Assembly: GCF_010994275.1 (NCBI RefSeq)
Contig: NZ_WMCD01000008.1
Location: forward strand, 186,001 to 250,000
Direction: 5' to 3'
Source: Cyclobacterium jeungdonense
GTDB taxonomy: Bacteria > Bacteroidota > Bacteroidia > Cytophagales > Cyclobacteriaceae
Length of the DNA stretch: 64,000 nt
Made by a program: the position numbers and the translations under genes. This document shows positions 37,833 through 45,967 of this stretch, piece by piece. The notes under the pieces were generated by a model. That model worked only from the letters and a program-made list of their open reading frames with translations. It had not been told where the DNA came from and ran no database searches. Within the stretch, counting starts at the first letter, position 1, and every line of letters starts with the position of its first letter.

Positions 37833-38594
37833 ATGGCCAATATAGAATATAAAGACTTACTGGATGCTGGTGTTCATTTCGGACACTTAACAAGAAAGTG
37901 GGATCCTAAAATGGCACCCTATATCTTCATGGAGAAGAATGGGATCCATATTATTGATCTAAACAAAACGCTCGTTTGCCTTGAAGAAGCATCCAACGCA
38001 ATCAAGCAGATCGTTCGCTCAGGCAAAAAAGTAATGTTTGTCGCAACGAAGAAACAAGCCAAGGACTTGGTAACGGAAGAAGCCAAAAGGCTCAAAATGC
38101 CTTTCGTTACAGAAAGATGGCTGGGAGGCATGATGACTAACTTCGCCACTATCCGTAAATCCTTGAAGAAAATGTCCACCATCGACAAGATGTCCAAGGA
38201 CGATTCTTACAACAACCTGGCGAAAAAAGAGCGGTTGATGATCAGCCGTCAACGGGAAAAATTGGAAAACGTATTGGGTGGCATCGCTGACCTTACCCGT
38301 CTTCCTGCGGCCCTGTTTATCGTAGATATCAAAAGGGAACACATTGCACTTTCCGAAGCCAAAAAGCTGGGCATTCCTGTGTTTGCATTGGTGGATACAA
38401 ACTCCAACCCTAACGAGGTGGATTTTCCTATCCCTGCTAATGACGATGCATTTAAATCCATTTCACTCCTGGTGAAAGCCTTCGGTGCAGCCATTGAAGA
38501 AGGTTTGTCTGAACGAAAGAAAGATAAAGACGAAGCCAAACTTTCCGAAGAGGAAGAAGCAAAAAAAGCGGCCGACGCTGAAACCAACGAATAA
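37833..38594 (+). CDS. rpsB: 30S ribosomal protein uS2
   Basis: Small-subunit protein needed for late assembly and for holding bS1. 253 residues. LLDAGVHFGHLTRKWDPKM, VMFVATKKQAKD, RWLGGMMTNF and PIPANDDAF are characteristic. The C terminus is a charged, low-complexity tail rich in D, E, K and A (about 225-253). Separated from tsf by 108 nt that include a hairpin. Confidence 0.98.
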   Translation: MANIEYKDLLDAGVHFGHLTRKWDPKMAPYIFMEKNGIHIIDLNKTLVCLEEASNAIKQIVRSGKKVMFVATKKQAKDLVTEEAKRLKMPFVTERWLGGMMTNFATIRKSLKKMSTIDKMSKDDSYNNLAKKERLMISRQREKLENVLGGIADLTRLPAALFIVDIKREHIALSEAKKLGIPVFALVDTNSNPNEVDFPIPANDDAFKSISLLVKAFGAAIEEGLSERKKDKDEAKLSEEEEAKKAADAETNE

Positions 38595-38616
38595 TCCACT
38601 TTGACATTTTATATAA

Positions 38617-38651
38617 AATTGGACACGGGCAATGGCCTCGTGTTCAATTTT
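38617..38651 (+). terminator. hairpin with T tract between rpsB and tsf
   Basis: Imperfect 13-bp stem (38617-38630 with 38635-38648, one bulged base) followed by TTTTTG. It could be a partial terminator (attenuator) that lowers tsf transcription relative to rpsB; that role is inference. Confidence 0.5.
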
Positions 38652-38702
38652 TGTTTTACTGTCAGTACCTAATTTTCAATCAACAAAAAAATACATAGAC
38701 CA

Positions 38703-39530
38703 ATGGCTATTACTGCACAAGAGGTAAACAAATTGAGACAAAAGACCGGCGCCGGTATGATGGACTGTAAAAAAGCCCTCACCGAAGCAGGAGGAGATTT
38801 TGAAAAAGCTATTGACATCCTGAGAAAAAAAGGACAAAAAGTTTCCGCTTCCAGAGCGGACAGAGAAACCAAAGAAGGGGTTGTAGCCACGCACGTTAGC
38901 GCGGATGGCAAAACCGGAACCCTTATCTCCCTTACCTGTGAAACCGACTTTGTGGCCAAAAACGACGAATTCGTTAACTTTGCCAATTCCATATTGGACG
39001 CAACCGTAAAAGGCAATGCGGATTCTATTGATGCGGTAATGGCTTTGCCTTTTGAGGGAAGCACCGTTGGAGAGAAAATTACCGAAATGACCGGTAAAAT
39101 TGGTGAAAAAATTGAAGTTTCTCATCTGGAGAAAGTTTCTGGCGAAGCGGTAGAACCTTACATCCATTCCAATGGCAAATTAGGCGTACTTGTAGCGCTC
39201 AACCAGTCAGGAGATGCCGTAACGGAGGCAGGAAAGGACGTGGCCATGCAAATCGCTGCCATGAACCCCGTAGCCATCGACAAAGACGGTGTTGATTCAA
39301 CTGTTGTAGAAAGAGAAATTGAGGTAGGTAAAGACCAGGCAAGGCAAGAGGGGAAACCTGAAGCCATGCTGGAAAAAATTGCCCTGGGAAAATTAAATAA
39401 GTTTTACAAAGAAAATACCCTGCTCAGCCAGACCTTTGTAAAAGATCCCGGAAAGACCATCGCCCAGTACCTGGAAAGTGTCAATAAAGGCCTGACGGTA
39501 GTGGATTTTAAGCGTATTTCCATTGGATAA
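38703..39530 (+). CDS. tsf: translation elongation factor Ts
   Basis: Guanine-nucleotide exchange factor for EF-Tu. 275 residues. The UBA-like N-terminal domain has VNKLRQKTGAGMMDCKKALTEAGGD in the standard form; the exchange core has the TDFVAKNDEF motif that contacts EF-Tu; the C-terminal part has LLSQTFVKDPGKTIAQYL. Last gene of the operon, closed by a strong terminator 26 nt downstream. Confidence 0.98.
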   Translation: MAITAQEVNKLRQKTGAGMMDCKKALTEAGGDFEKAIDILRKKGQKVSASRADRETKEGVVATHVSADGKTGTLISLTCETDFVAKNDEFVNFANSILDATVKGNADSIDAVMALPFEGSTVGEKITEMTGKIGEKIEVSHLEKVSGEAVEPYIHSNGKLGVLVALNQSGDAVTEAGKDVAMQIAAMNPVAIDKDGVDSTVVEREIEVGKDQARQEGKPEAMLEKIALGKLNKFYKENTLLSQTFVKDPGKTIAQYLESVNKGLTVVDFKRISIG

Positions 39531-39556
39531 TTACTCTTAACAAACAATTATAAAAT

Positions 39557-39588
39557 AAAAACCTGACCCTTTGTGGTCAGGTTTTTTT
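39557..39588 (+). terminator. intrinsic terminator after tsf
   Basis: 12-bp perfect stem AAAAACCTGACC / GGTCAGGTTTTT (39557-39568, 39575-39586), 6-nt loop, T tract to 39588. Ends the ribosomal operon. Confidence 0.9.
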
Positions 39589-39721
39589 CGTTTTGGGTAA
39601 AATCCCAATCGCCTTCCTCCACAGCATCGGGATTTCATCCATTTCAGCTTTGCCGGGTACTTTCCCTGCCTCCTATGTTAGGTTGGCCCGATTAACCATT
39701 ACTTGATCAGCCTAATATCTC

Positions 39722-39776
39722 AATTTCAGCAAGTCCACCTTTCTCAAGGGGGGCTGGGGGATTTAGGGACGAAAAT
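39722..39776 (+). repeat. degenerate direct repeat, copy 1 (copy 2 at 40022-40068)
   Basis: Both copies begin ATTTCAGCAA, continue TCCxCCT and contain GGGCTGGGG followed by GATTTAGGGACG and AAAT. They differ by small insertions and substitutions. Segments containing GGGCTGGGGGATTT are, from memory, dispersed in many bacterial genomes; they are probably remnants of a non-coding repeat family. Confidence 0.6.
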
Positions 39777-39915
39777 AGCCCCGTCCTGAAAATAGTTTAC
39801 AGATCTAAATTTTATTTATTGTTAGTCCTACCGCAATTTTACAGAAATCAGTAAGCGTATAAATGGTATGGGCAGGAAAAAAACCCTCCCGACTCCGGTC
39901 TGGACAGGCGCTTCA

Positions 39916-39935
39916 CCCTCCGCCGCGGCGGAGGG
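39916..39935. repeat. 20-bp perfect GC-rich palindrome
   Basis: CCCTCCGCCGCGGCGGAGGG is its own reverse complement. The core TCCGCCxCGGCGGA occurs again at 60386-60399 with one central change. No T tract follows closely, so it is more likely a dispersed repeat than a terminator. Confidence 0.7.
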
Positions 39936-40238
39936 ATTTTATACGCGTTCGGCTTTACGGAACTCAAAAAACTTGCCGTCCTTCATCCTGATTACATTAT
40001 CCTATTTAAGCAACAATTCCCCATTTCAGCAATCCGCCTAGAGGGCTGGGGATTTAGGGACGGAAATCACATTGAATCGCAATCGTAGAAACAGGTCAGA
40101 CCAAAAAAACAACTTGTTCTAAGCTAAAAATACTCCCATTCCTACCGAGCGGGCGGAGTTAATCCAAGTATTCTGCCTGGCAGATTTGGGGATTGCCTGG
40201 TGGTTGACTGGTCTCGAAAAAAGAATACCGCTTATGGT

Positions 40239-40652
40239 TTAAATCAAGCCCGCCTCCTGAAGTATTTTGCGATGGTCAAAAGCAAGCTCCGGAAGCTCGG
40301 AGAGCGAAAACCATGCTGCTCCGCTGCTATCTGATCCTGCCTGGGTTGCCAACGGATGTTCGATGGTGAACAAAAAAGCCACACTTACCATCCAGCCTCT
40401 GGGATCCCTGCCCTTTTCTGCAAAAACGCCCAACATTTTCCCTACAGGCAGATCCAGGTCCGTTTCCTCTTTCAGCTCCCTTCTACAGGCATGTTCGGGT
40501 AATTCATACTTCTCGACAAATCCCCCCGGCAAGGCCCATTTACCTTCGAAGGGTGGATTTTTTCGCTTTATCAGTAAAACTCGGTTTCCCTTTACATCGT
40601 GTACTACGGCATCGGTGGTCAAGGCAGGTCGCGGATAATCGTAATGGTACAT
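40239..40652 (-). CDS. Nudix hydrolase
   Basis: 137-residue hydrolase of nucleoside diphosphates linked to another group. The ATG at 40652 is chosen; an in-frame TTG 39 nt upstream adds residues without family resemblance. The Nudix box is complete for its catalytic part: Gly44, Glu50, Arg58, Glu59, Glu62 and Glu63 (GGFVEKYELPEHACRRELKE). The N-terminal YPRPALTTDAVV resembles ADP-ribose pyrophosphatase-like members and the NrtR group, but there is no DNA-binding domain. Isolated gene; substrate not determined. Confidence 0.9.
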   Translation of the reverse strand: MYHYDYPRPALTTDAVVHDVKGNRVLLIKRKNPPFEGKWALPGGFVEKYELPEHACRRELKEETDLDLPVGKMLGVFAEKGRDPRGWMVSVAFLFTIEHPLATQAGSDSSGAAWFSLSELPELAFDHRKILQEAGLI

Positions 40653-40747
40653 CCTTTGATAGCTTTGGTAAGTGTTGGATAGAGGCTTCAAAAATCATGC
40701 AATACCAAATTTCGGAGAATTACCTTTAAGCACTTGATAGAATATTA

Positions 40748-41596
40748 TTATTTTCTGTACTTAAAAAGAATTCCGCTTAAGGAGGTTAGCACGGTGATCA
40801 AAAAAAACAGCAGGCTAAAGGCAACCGCCACGTTCCGATCGATACCCACCAGATCGTGGGCATACACGAATACCAGTTCCCTGGCCCCTACCCCACCGAT
40901 GGTCAAAGGCAATACCGATACCGTGCTGGAAACCAAAAAGACAAACAGGTAGGTAATAAACTGCTGCTCCACCTCTAGTGCCGCCAGGATAAAATACGCA
41001 CTGAAGAGCTGCAAAACCTGGTTGAGAAAAGAGTACCCCGTACTTACCGGAATGGAAGCCATAAATGGTCTGAAAAAAAGATACATAACCAAATAAAACC
41101 CAAAAGGAAGTGCCAACATGGCCAGCAGGCCCAACCAAAATAGGGAAATGGGATACTCCCATGCCAGATCTAGAAAAAGCATCAGACCGAACATAAGCCA
41201 CAAGAGTACGGCAAGCCCGTTTCCCCGGTCCAGCAACACGCAATGGATTAGCTTTTTTACCGGTGCACCATGGATCTTATTCAAGAGGTAGACCTTGTAC
41301 CCGTCGCCTCCAATACCTCCTGGTAGAAAAAGGTTGTAAAACATGCCAATGGCATACAATTTCAGGTTTTTGATTTGAGGCAGTTCCAAGCCAATATCCT
41401 GGAAGTATCTGTTCAACCGAAAGGCGCTGAATACCTTGGAGACGATAAAAAATACCCAAGCCAGCACCAACCAGCCTACATGCGCTGATTGGATGACCCG
41501 CCAGGTGGTCTTTGTATCGATTTTATTAAAAACCAAATACAAGGCCGCTCCGGTTAGAAGTATTTTCAGTAAGAGTTTAATTCGCTTCTTGACCAC
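40748..41596 (-). CDS. lysylphosphatidylglycerol synthase transmembrane (UPF0104) family protein
   Basis: 282-residue integral membrane protein with about seven to eight helices. The motif FLPGGIGGDGYKVYLLNK and the later LPLTIGGVGARELVFVY are the two re-entrant signatures of this family (related to the flippase domain of MprF and to AglD). It overlaps the glycosyltransferase upstream by 20 nt. That pairing suggests handling of a lipid-linked sugar (flipping or transfer), but this is inference from context. Confidence 0.87.
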   Translation of the reverse strand: MVKKRIKLLLKILLTGAALYLVFNKIDTKTTWRVIQSAHVGWLVLAWVFFIVSKVFSAFRLNRYFQDIGLELPQIKNLKLYAIGMFYNLFLPGGIGGDGYKVYLLNKIHGAPVKKLIHCVLLDRGNGLAVLLWLMFGLMLFLDLAWEYPISLFWLGLLAMLALPFGFYLVMYLFFRPFMASIPVSTGYSFLNQVLQLFSAYFILAALEVEQQFITYLFVFLVSSTVSVLPLTIGGVGARELVFVYAHDLVGIDRNVAVAFSLLFFLITVLTSLSGILFKYRK

Positions 41597-42530
41597 CTTG
41601 ATGGGTTGCTTTCACGGAATAGGTTTTCTTGTTTTGCGATTCAAAATAGGTTCGAACGATAATTTCGGCCACTATGCCGGTAGTGATCAGCTGAATACCT
41701 CCCAACACCAAGATAGAACCTACCAGCAAAATTGGTCTGCCCCAAATATCTTCTCCCATTAATTTTACCACCAACAGGTAAAAATTGACCAATACACCCA
41801 AAGCAAGGGACAGCAGTCCCAGCGTGCCAAAGATATGGATGGGGCGCTGAAAGTACTTCTGAAAGAAAAGCATCAGGATAAGGTCCGCGATCACTTTAAA
41901 AGTGCGGCTGAGACCGTACTTGGATGTTCCGTGAATGCGGGGATGGTGTTTGACATCCACTTCTGTCATTCGAGCTCCTTCCTGTCGGGCAAGGACGGGA
42001 ATGAAGCGGTGAAGTTCGCCATACAATCCCATGTTTTGCGCAATTTGAGCTTTATAAATCCGCAAGCTGCAGCCGTAGTCGGAAAGATACACTTTGGTAG
42101 TAGTCCGGATTAACCAATTGGCTATTTTACTAGGCAGTTTTCGGAGCACAAAACCATCCTGCCGGTTAGCTCTTCTCCCGGCCACCACGTCCCAGTCTTC
42201 CTTTTTCGCCATTTCCAGCATCATCGGAATATCGCTGGGATCGTTTTGCAGATCACCATCCATGGTCACGATAAACTGTCCGTTCGAATGGTCTATCCCG
42301 GCAGCCAGTGCGGTTGTCTGCCCGTAATTTTTGTTGAAAACCAAAATTCGTGTTCGCTCATTGGCCAGGGCTTTCATTTTTTCTACAGACCGGTCCGTGG
42401 AGCCATCATCCACCAGAATTAGTTCGTAGTCTATGGAGGAAAGGGAAGCATAAATTGCCTTCAGCAAGGGAGGAATATTGCCTTCTTCGTTAAAAATAGT
42501 AACGACTACGGAAATCTCTGGTTGGGCCAT
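41577..42530 (-). CDS. glycosyltransferase family 2, polyprenyl-phosphate sugar synthase type
   Basis: 317 residues: GT-A domain (about 1-230) with ISVVVTIFNEEGNI, LILVDDGSTDRS, TMDGDLQNDP (the metal-binding DxD region) and the QEGARMTEVDVKHHPRIHG segment, then two membrane helices (about 232-255 and 268-292). This is the DPM1/GtrB/ArnC-like layout that loads a sugar onto undecaprenyl phosphate on the cytoplasmic face. The gene downstream (UPF0104) overlaps by 20 nt and may flip or use the product; sugar unknown. Confidence 0.92.
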   Translation of the reverse strand: MAQPEISVVVTIFNEEGNIPPLLKAIYASLSSIDYELILVDDGSTDRSVEKMKALANERTRILVFNKNYGQTTALAAGIDHSNGQFIVTMDGDLQNDPSDIPMMLEMAKKEDWDVVAGRRANRQDGFVLRKLPSKIANWLIRTTTKVYLSDYGCSLRIYKAQIAQNMGLYGELHRFIPVLARQEGARMTEVDVKHHPRIHGTSKYGLSRTFKVIADLILMLFFQKYFQRPIHIFGTLGLLSLALGVLVNFYLLVVKLMGEDIWGRPILLVGSILVLGGIQLITTGIVAEIIVRTYFESQNKKTYSVKATHQGGQEAN

Positions 42531-42728
42531 AGAACAAAATTTTAACGAAATTACGCTTTTTTGAAAACGGGGACAAATGGAGTCTTAAAAACATTCCTAT
42601 TTACAACTGCTTACCTTATCCGAACCTGTTTGGTATGATTGGTCTACGTGTTAAAAATCCGTATATTGAAGATGAAAAACCAGGTATTCCTGGTAATTTC
42701 TTTTTATCAAACCAAACTACTAAACCCA

Positions 42729-43823
42729 ATGAACACCCATTCCCGAAGAAATGCCATCAAAACCATGGCGCTGGGCAGCAGTCTGGCCCTGGTCAATCCC
42801 CTAAACCTTTTGGCCCGTTCCAAAAAAGAAAAGATCGGAGTGGCCTTGGTAGGACTGGGCTATTACAGTACCGACCTGTTGGCTCCCGCTCTCCAACAAA
42901 CCGAACACTGCTACTTGGCAGGAATTGTAACCGGTACTCCTTCCAAGGCCGTAGCCTGGAAAGAAAAGTACCAGCTGCCGGATAAAAACATTTACAACTA
43001 CGAGAATTTTGACAGCATTGCAAATAACCCGGATATAGACGTGGTGTACGTGGTGCTCCCTCCTTCCATGCATGCGGAGTACACCATAAGGGCGGCAAAC
43101 GCCGGGAAGCACGTCTGGTGTGAAAAACCCATGGCGGTGACCAGTAAAGAATGTCAGGATATGATCGATGCTTGTGAGAAAAACAAGGTACAACTTACCA
43201 TTGGCTACCGGCTACAACACGAGCCTAATACCCAGGAATACCGGTCCATCGTTCGGCAGAATAAACTCGGAAAGGTCAATTATGTAAATTGTGCTGCAGG
43301 ATACCGGGAGAACAGAACCGATCACTGGAAGCAAAAGAAGGAAATGGGCGGAGGGGTCATCTACGATATGGGGGTCTATTCCATACAAGGTGCCCGCATG
43401 GGTACCAATATGGAGCCCGTTTCGGTGATTTCGGCAACGGCCCTATCCACCCGTCCGGAAATATACCAGGACGGACTCGCGGATGTGGTAGAGGCCAAAT
43501 TGGAGTTTCCCGGAGGCGTGCGTGCCGATATCAAGACCAGTTTTGCAGAAAACATCAATTTCCTGACTATTGAATGTGAAGAAGGAGACATCGAAATGCA
43601 GCCTTATTCGGCTTATGCCGGTGTAAAGGGAAAAAGCCCCTTGGGAGAAATCAACCATCCTTACCAGGTTCCCTGGCAACAAGCCAATCAGATGGATGAC
43701 GATGCACTGGCCATTTTGGAAAATAAAGCCCCTTTGGTTCCCGGAGAAGAGGGATTGAGGGACATAAAAATTGTAGAAGCTATTTTGAAATCCGCCGAAA
43801 ATGGAAGAAGCGTTAAGGTCTAG
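42729..43823 (+). CDS. Gfo/Idh/MocA family oxidoreductase, exported by Tat
   Basis: 364-residue NAD(P)-dependent sugar oxidoreductase. The ATG at 42729 is chosen because it opens a twin-arginine signal (THSRRNAIKTMALGSSLAL); a longer frame from 42639 has no such logic. The Rossmann motif is VALVGLGYYSTDLLAP; WCEKPMAVT holds the conserved EKP; the C-terminal domain has GGGVIYDMGVYSIQGAR. Tat-exported members of this family commonly act on periplasmic sugars or glycans in Bacteroidota. A strong terminator directly follows the stop codon. Confidence 0.92.
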   Translation: MNTHSRRNAIKTMALGSSLALVNPLNLLARSKKEKIGVALVGLGYYSTDLLAPALQQTEHCYLAGIVTGTPSKAVAWKEKYQLPDKNIYNYENFDSIANNPDIDVVYVVLPPSMHAEYTIRAANAGKHVWCEKPMAVTSKECQDMIDACEKNKVQLTIGYRLQHEPNTQEYRSIVRQNKLGKVNYVNCAAGYRENRTDHWKQKKEMGGGVIYDMGVYSIQGARMGTNMEPVSVISATALSTRPEIYQDGLADVVEAKLEFPGGVRADIKTSFAENINFLTIECEEGDIEMQPYSAYAGVKGKSPLGEINHPYQVPWQQANQMDDDALAILENKAPLVPGEEGLRDIKIVEAILKSAENGRSVKV

Positions 43824-43832
43824 TTGAAAGCT

Positions 43833-43874
43833 TGCTTTTGGGAAGAAATGCCTTCCCAAAAGCAGTATTTTTTT
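43833..43874 (+). terminator. strong intrinsic terminator after the Gfo/Idh/MocA gene
   Basis: Perfect 13-bp stem TGCTTTTGGGAAG / CTTCCCAAAAGCA (43833-43845, 43852-43864), 6-nt loop, then TTTTTTT at 43868-43874. It overlaps a longer, unlikely reading of the next gene and so supports the ATG at 43902. Confidence 0.9.
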
Positions 43875-43901
43875 CTACTTTCGTACTTTCTTTTTGATCA
43901 T

Positions 43902-45557
43902 ATGGAACTACCCCGACGATGGATCGAAGGCTACCAATTACCTCTGGCAGCCTTCCTGTTATTAATTGCTCCTTTTGCGCTTGATTTTCATTTGCATTAT
44001 CCGGACGAAATGTACTATACGGATGCGGCCATACAAATGATGCAAAATGGGGACTATCTGACTACCTATCTGGGGAATGGCGAACTTCGCTTTAAAAAAC
44101 CCATTCTTACGTACTGGGCAGTTTTGGCGGGATTCAAAACCCTCGGGGTTTCTGCATTATCTTCCAGACTGCTGTTTTTGATTGCCGGAGCGGCTTTGAT
44201 ACCCTTGGTGTATCGCATTGTTAGCCTGATCAGCAGCAATAGTCGTTTGCCGCAATGGTCCGCCTGGATAGTGGCTACCCATCCTATTGTTATTTTTAGC
44301 AGTACCCGCTCCATTCCAGATATATTACTGGTTTTTTTTATGACATTTGCCGCCCTTGGAGTGGCCGGATTGATCCACAACGGAAAAAAGGCACCGAAAA
44401 AATATCTCTGGCTATTTTACCTAAGCCTGGGCCTGGCATTTGAAGTGAAAGGACTTCCTGCTGCTGCACTGGGATTAATTGCCGTCGCTTACCTGCGATT
44501 TAACCCCTGGCAACCTTTGTCCTTGAAGCAATTGCTGTATCCGCCTGCCCTACTGAGCGGGGTAGCCATTGGGTTGTTTTGGTTTGTGGCCATGTACTTT
44601 AAATTCGGCCCCGTCTACCTGGACTCTTTTTTCGAAGACCAGCTGGGCATGCGTGTAGGCAGCAGGCTCTTGCAAATAATCCGACATTTGTCGCTTGCAC
44701 TGCTGTTGATGCTGGTTTTGTTTGTTCCCTGGTTTATTCCGGCCATTAAAAATGTGAAAAAAAACACAATAGCCGTTTTTCATGAAAACAAGGTGTTTTT
44801 TGGATTTGTGGCCCTTTGGGTTGTATCCATAATCGCCATGACCGGTTTGGTCTCCACCTTTTACGAAAGGTATCTTCTTCCGGTCACCCCTGTAGCAGCC
44901 ATTGGGCTGGCAGGAATACTCCTTAAACGACAACCCGAAGCACTAAATACCAGCCTGAACGTAGCGGCATGGGCTTTTCTGGGAATCAACTGGCTATTGC
45001 TGGCGGTAGCCTTGTTGCCAATAATTGGATTGGAAAATCCACCACTTATTTATATTCAATGGGTAGCCGGGCTTAGTTTGAGTCTCTTCCTTGCATTTAA
45101 GCTTGCTATCCCTGCTTACCGGCTACAAGTATTGGGTACATCAGTTTTGTTGGTGTTTTTCAACCTTTCTTTGCTCTCGCATCCCCTTTCCATCCCTCAT
45201 CAGGGAGTACAGGTTCGTAGACACCTGGAACAACAATCCATTCCGGAAAACAGCCAAATCGCCTTTTTAGGCCATCCTCACTATGCGAGTAAAATCCGGA
45301 TCGGGTTGGGAACAGCATATACCTTGAAAACATTTAAGAAATTGGCGGAGGTTCCGGAACAATTTCGGTATTTAATATGTGATGGGGCCCACCTAAAAGA
45401 CCTGCCTGACGGAGCGTTTTCCAGCGATCTGGCCAGCCTTAATTGGGATCCGAAGTACTGGCAAGAAATGGTAACGGCCATTTTCAGCGGAGAAACGAAT
45501 GCAGCAAAGAGGCAATGGGGTAAAAAATATTATTGGGTCGAACGATTAGCTCCGTAA
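43902..45557 (+). CDS. glycosyltransferase family 39 / ArnT-like membrane protein
   Basis: 551-residue membrane glycosyltransferase with about a dozen helices. The first periplasmic loop has HYPDEMYYTDAAIQMMQNGDYLT with the acidic residues needed for catalysis, then GELRFKKPILTYWAVLAG, a classical PMT/ArnT signature. Such enzymes move a sugar from a polyprenyl phosphate to lipid A, protein or polysaccharide. The ATG at 43902 is chosen since an earlier TTG at 43824 would require reading through a terminator. It ends at the bidirectional terminator shared with hpf. Acceptor unknown. Confidence 0.88.
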   Translation: MELPRRWIEGYQLPLAAFLLLIAPFALDFHLHYPDEMYYTDAAIQMMQNGDYLTTYLGNGELRFKKPILTYWAVLAGFKTLGVSALSSRLLFLIAGAALIPLVYRIVSLISSNSRLPQWSAWIVATHPIVIFSSTRSIPDILLVFFMTFAALGVAGLIHNGKKAPKKYLWLFYLSLGLAFEVKGLPAAALGLIAVAYLRFNPWQPLSLKQLLYPPALLSGVAIGLFWFVAMYFKFGPVYLDSFFEDQLGMRVGSRLLQIIRHLSLALLLMLVLFVPWFIPAIKNVKKNTIAVFHENKVFFGFVALWVVSIIAMTGLVSTFYERYLLPVTPVAAIGLAGILLKRQPEALNTSLNVAAWAFLGINWLLLAVALLPIIGLENPPLIYIQWVAGLSLSLFLAFKLAIPAYRLQVLGTSVLLVFFNLSLLSHPLSIPHQGVQVRRHLEQQSIPENSQIAFLGHPHYASKIRIGLGTAYTLKTFKKLAEVPEQFRYLICDGAHLKDLPDGAFSSDLASLNWDPKYWQEMVTAIFSGETNAAKRQWGKKYYWVERLAP

Positions 45558-45583
45558 AGAAGTCCTGCGGAACGGTTACTATC

Positions 45584-45613
45584 AAAAAAAGCTGCTCGAG
45601 AGCAGCTTTTTTT
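45584..45613. terminator. bidirectional terminator between the ArnT-like gene and hpf
   Basis: 14-bp perfect stem AAAAAAAGCTGCTC / GAGCAGCTTTTTTT with a 2-nt apex (in practice a 4-6-nt loop). Flanked by A and T runs, so it serves both converging genes. Confidence 0.92.
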
Positions 45614-45630
45614 TACTTAAAAGGCTTTTC

Positions 45631-45936
45631 TTATTGCTTGGCGATTACCACCTTTTCCTTGAATTTTTTAATCTGCCTTCTCAATGCTTCCACCGAATCA
45701 TCGGCAGCGGCTTCAAAGGAATCGTTCTGACTTTTGGAAAAAAGTTGTTTTCCGGGTACATTCAGCTTGATTTCCACGATTTTGTTTTCACTCCTATCAT
45801 TTTTATCCAGCCTCATAAAAACCTCTCCGTCAATGATTTGATCGTAATACGTGTCCAGTTTGTCAGCTTTTTTCTGGATAAAGTTGATCAACTTCTGATC
45901 GGCGTCGAAATGAATTGAATGCATTTGTAATTTCAT
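45631..45936 (-). CDS. hpf: ribosome hibernation promoting factor (short HPF/RaiA)
   Basis: 101-residue protein that binds between the ribosomal subunits and stops translation in stationary phase. The ATG at 45936 is chosen (MKLQMHSIHFDADQKL) over a GTG three codons upstream. It is the short form, lacking the C-terminal dimerisation domain of long HPF. Conserved: the N-terminal strand HSIHFDADQKLINFI and the C-terminal helix SFEAAADDSVEALRRQI. Third gene of the unit rpsU-xerC-hpf, an order that is widespread in Bacteroidota. Confidence 0.92.
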   Translation of the reverse strand: MKLQMHSIHFDADQKLINFIQKKADKLDTYYDQIIDGEVFMRLDKNDRSENKIVEIKLNVPGKQLFSKSQNDSFEAAADDSVEALRRQIKKFKEKVVIAKQ

Positions 45937-45967
45937 AGTAATCACTGTTTAAAAGTTTGACTTTTAT

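Larger units (their letters stand above)
39589..40238. other. 650-nt non-coding stretch with repeats
   Basis: No reading frame with homology was recognised on either strand. The stretch contains two related 50-nt segments (39722-39776 and 40022-40068) and a 20-bp perfect palindrome (39916-39935), both listed separately. It lies between the tsf terminator and the end of the Nudix gene, and behaves like a landing place for dispersed repeats. Confidence 0.6.

Noticed and set aside
39722..40068. CRISPR-like repeats
   Set aside because: Only two degenerate copies, 300 nt apart, without regular spacers or cas genes.
43824..43901. TTG start 26 codons upstream for the ArnT-like gene
   Set aside because: A 13-bp terminator hairpin with a T tract lies inside; the ATG at 43902 opens the conserved region.
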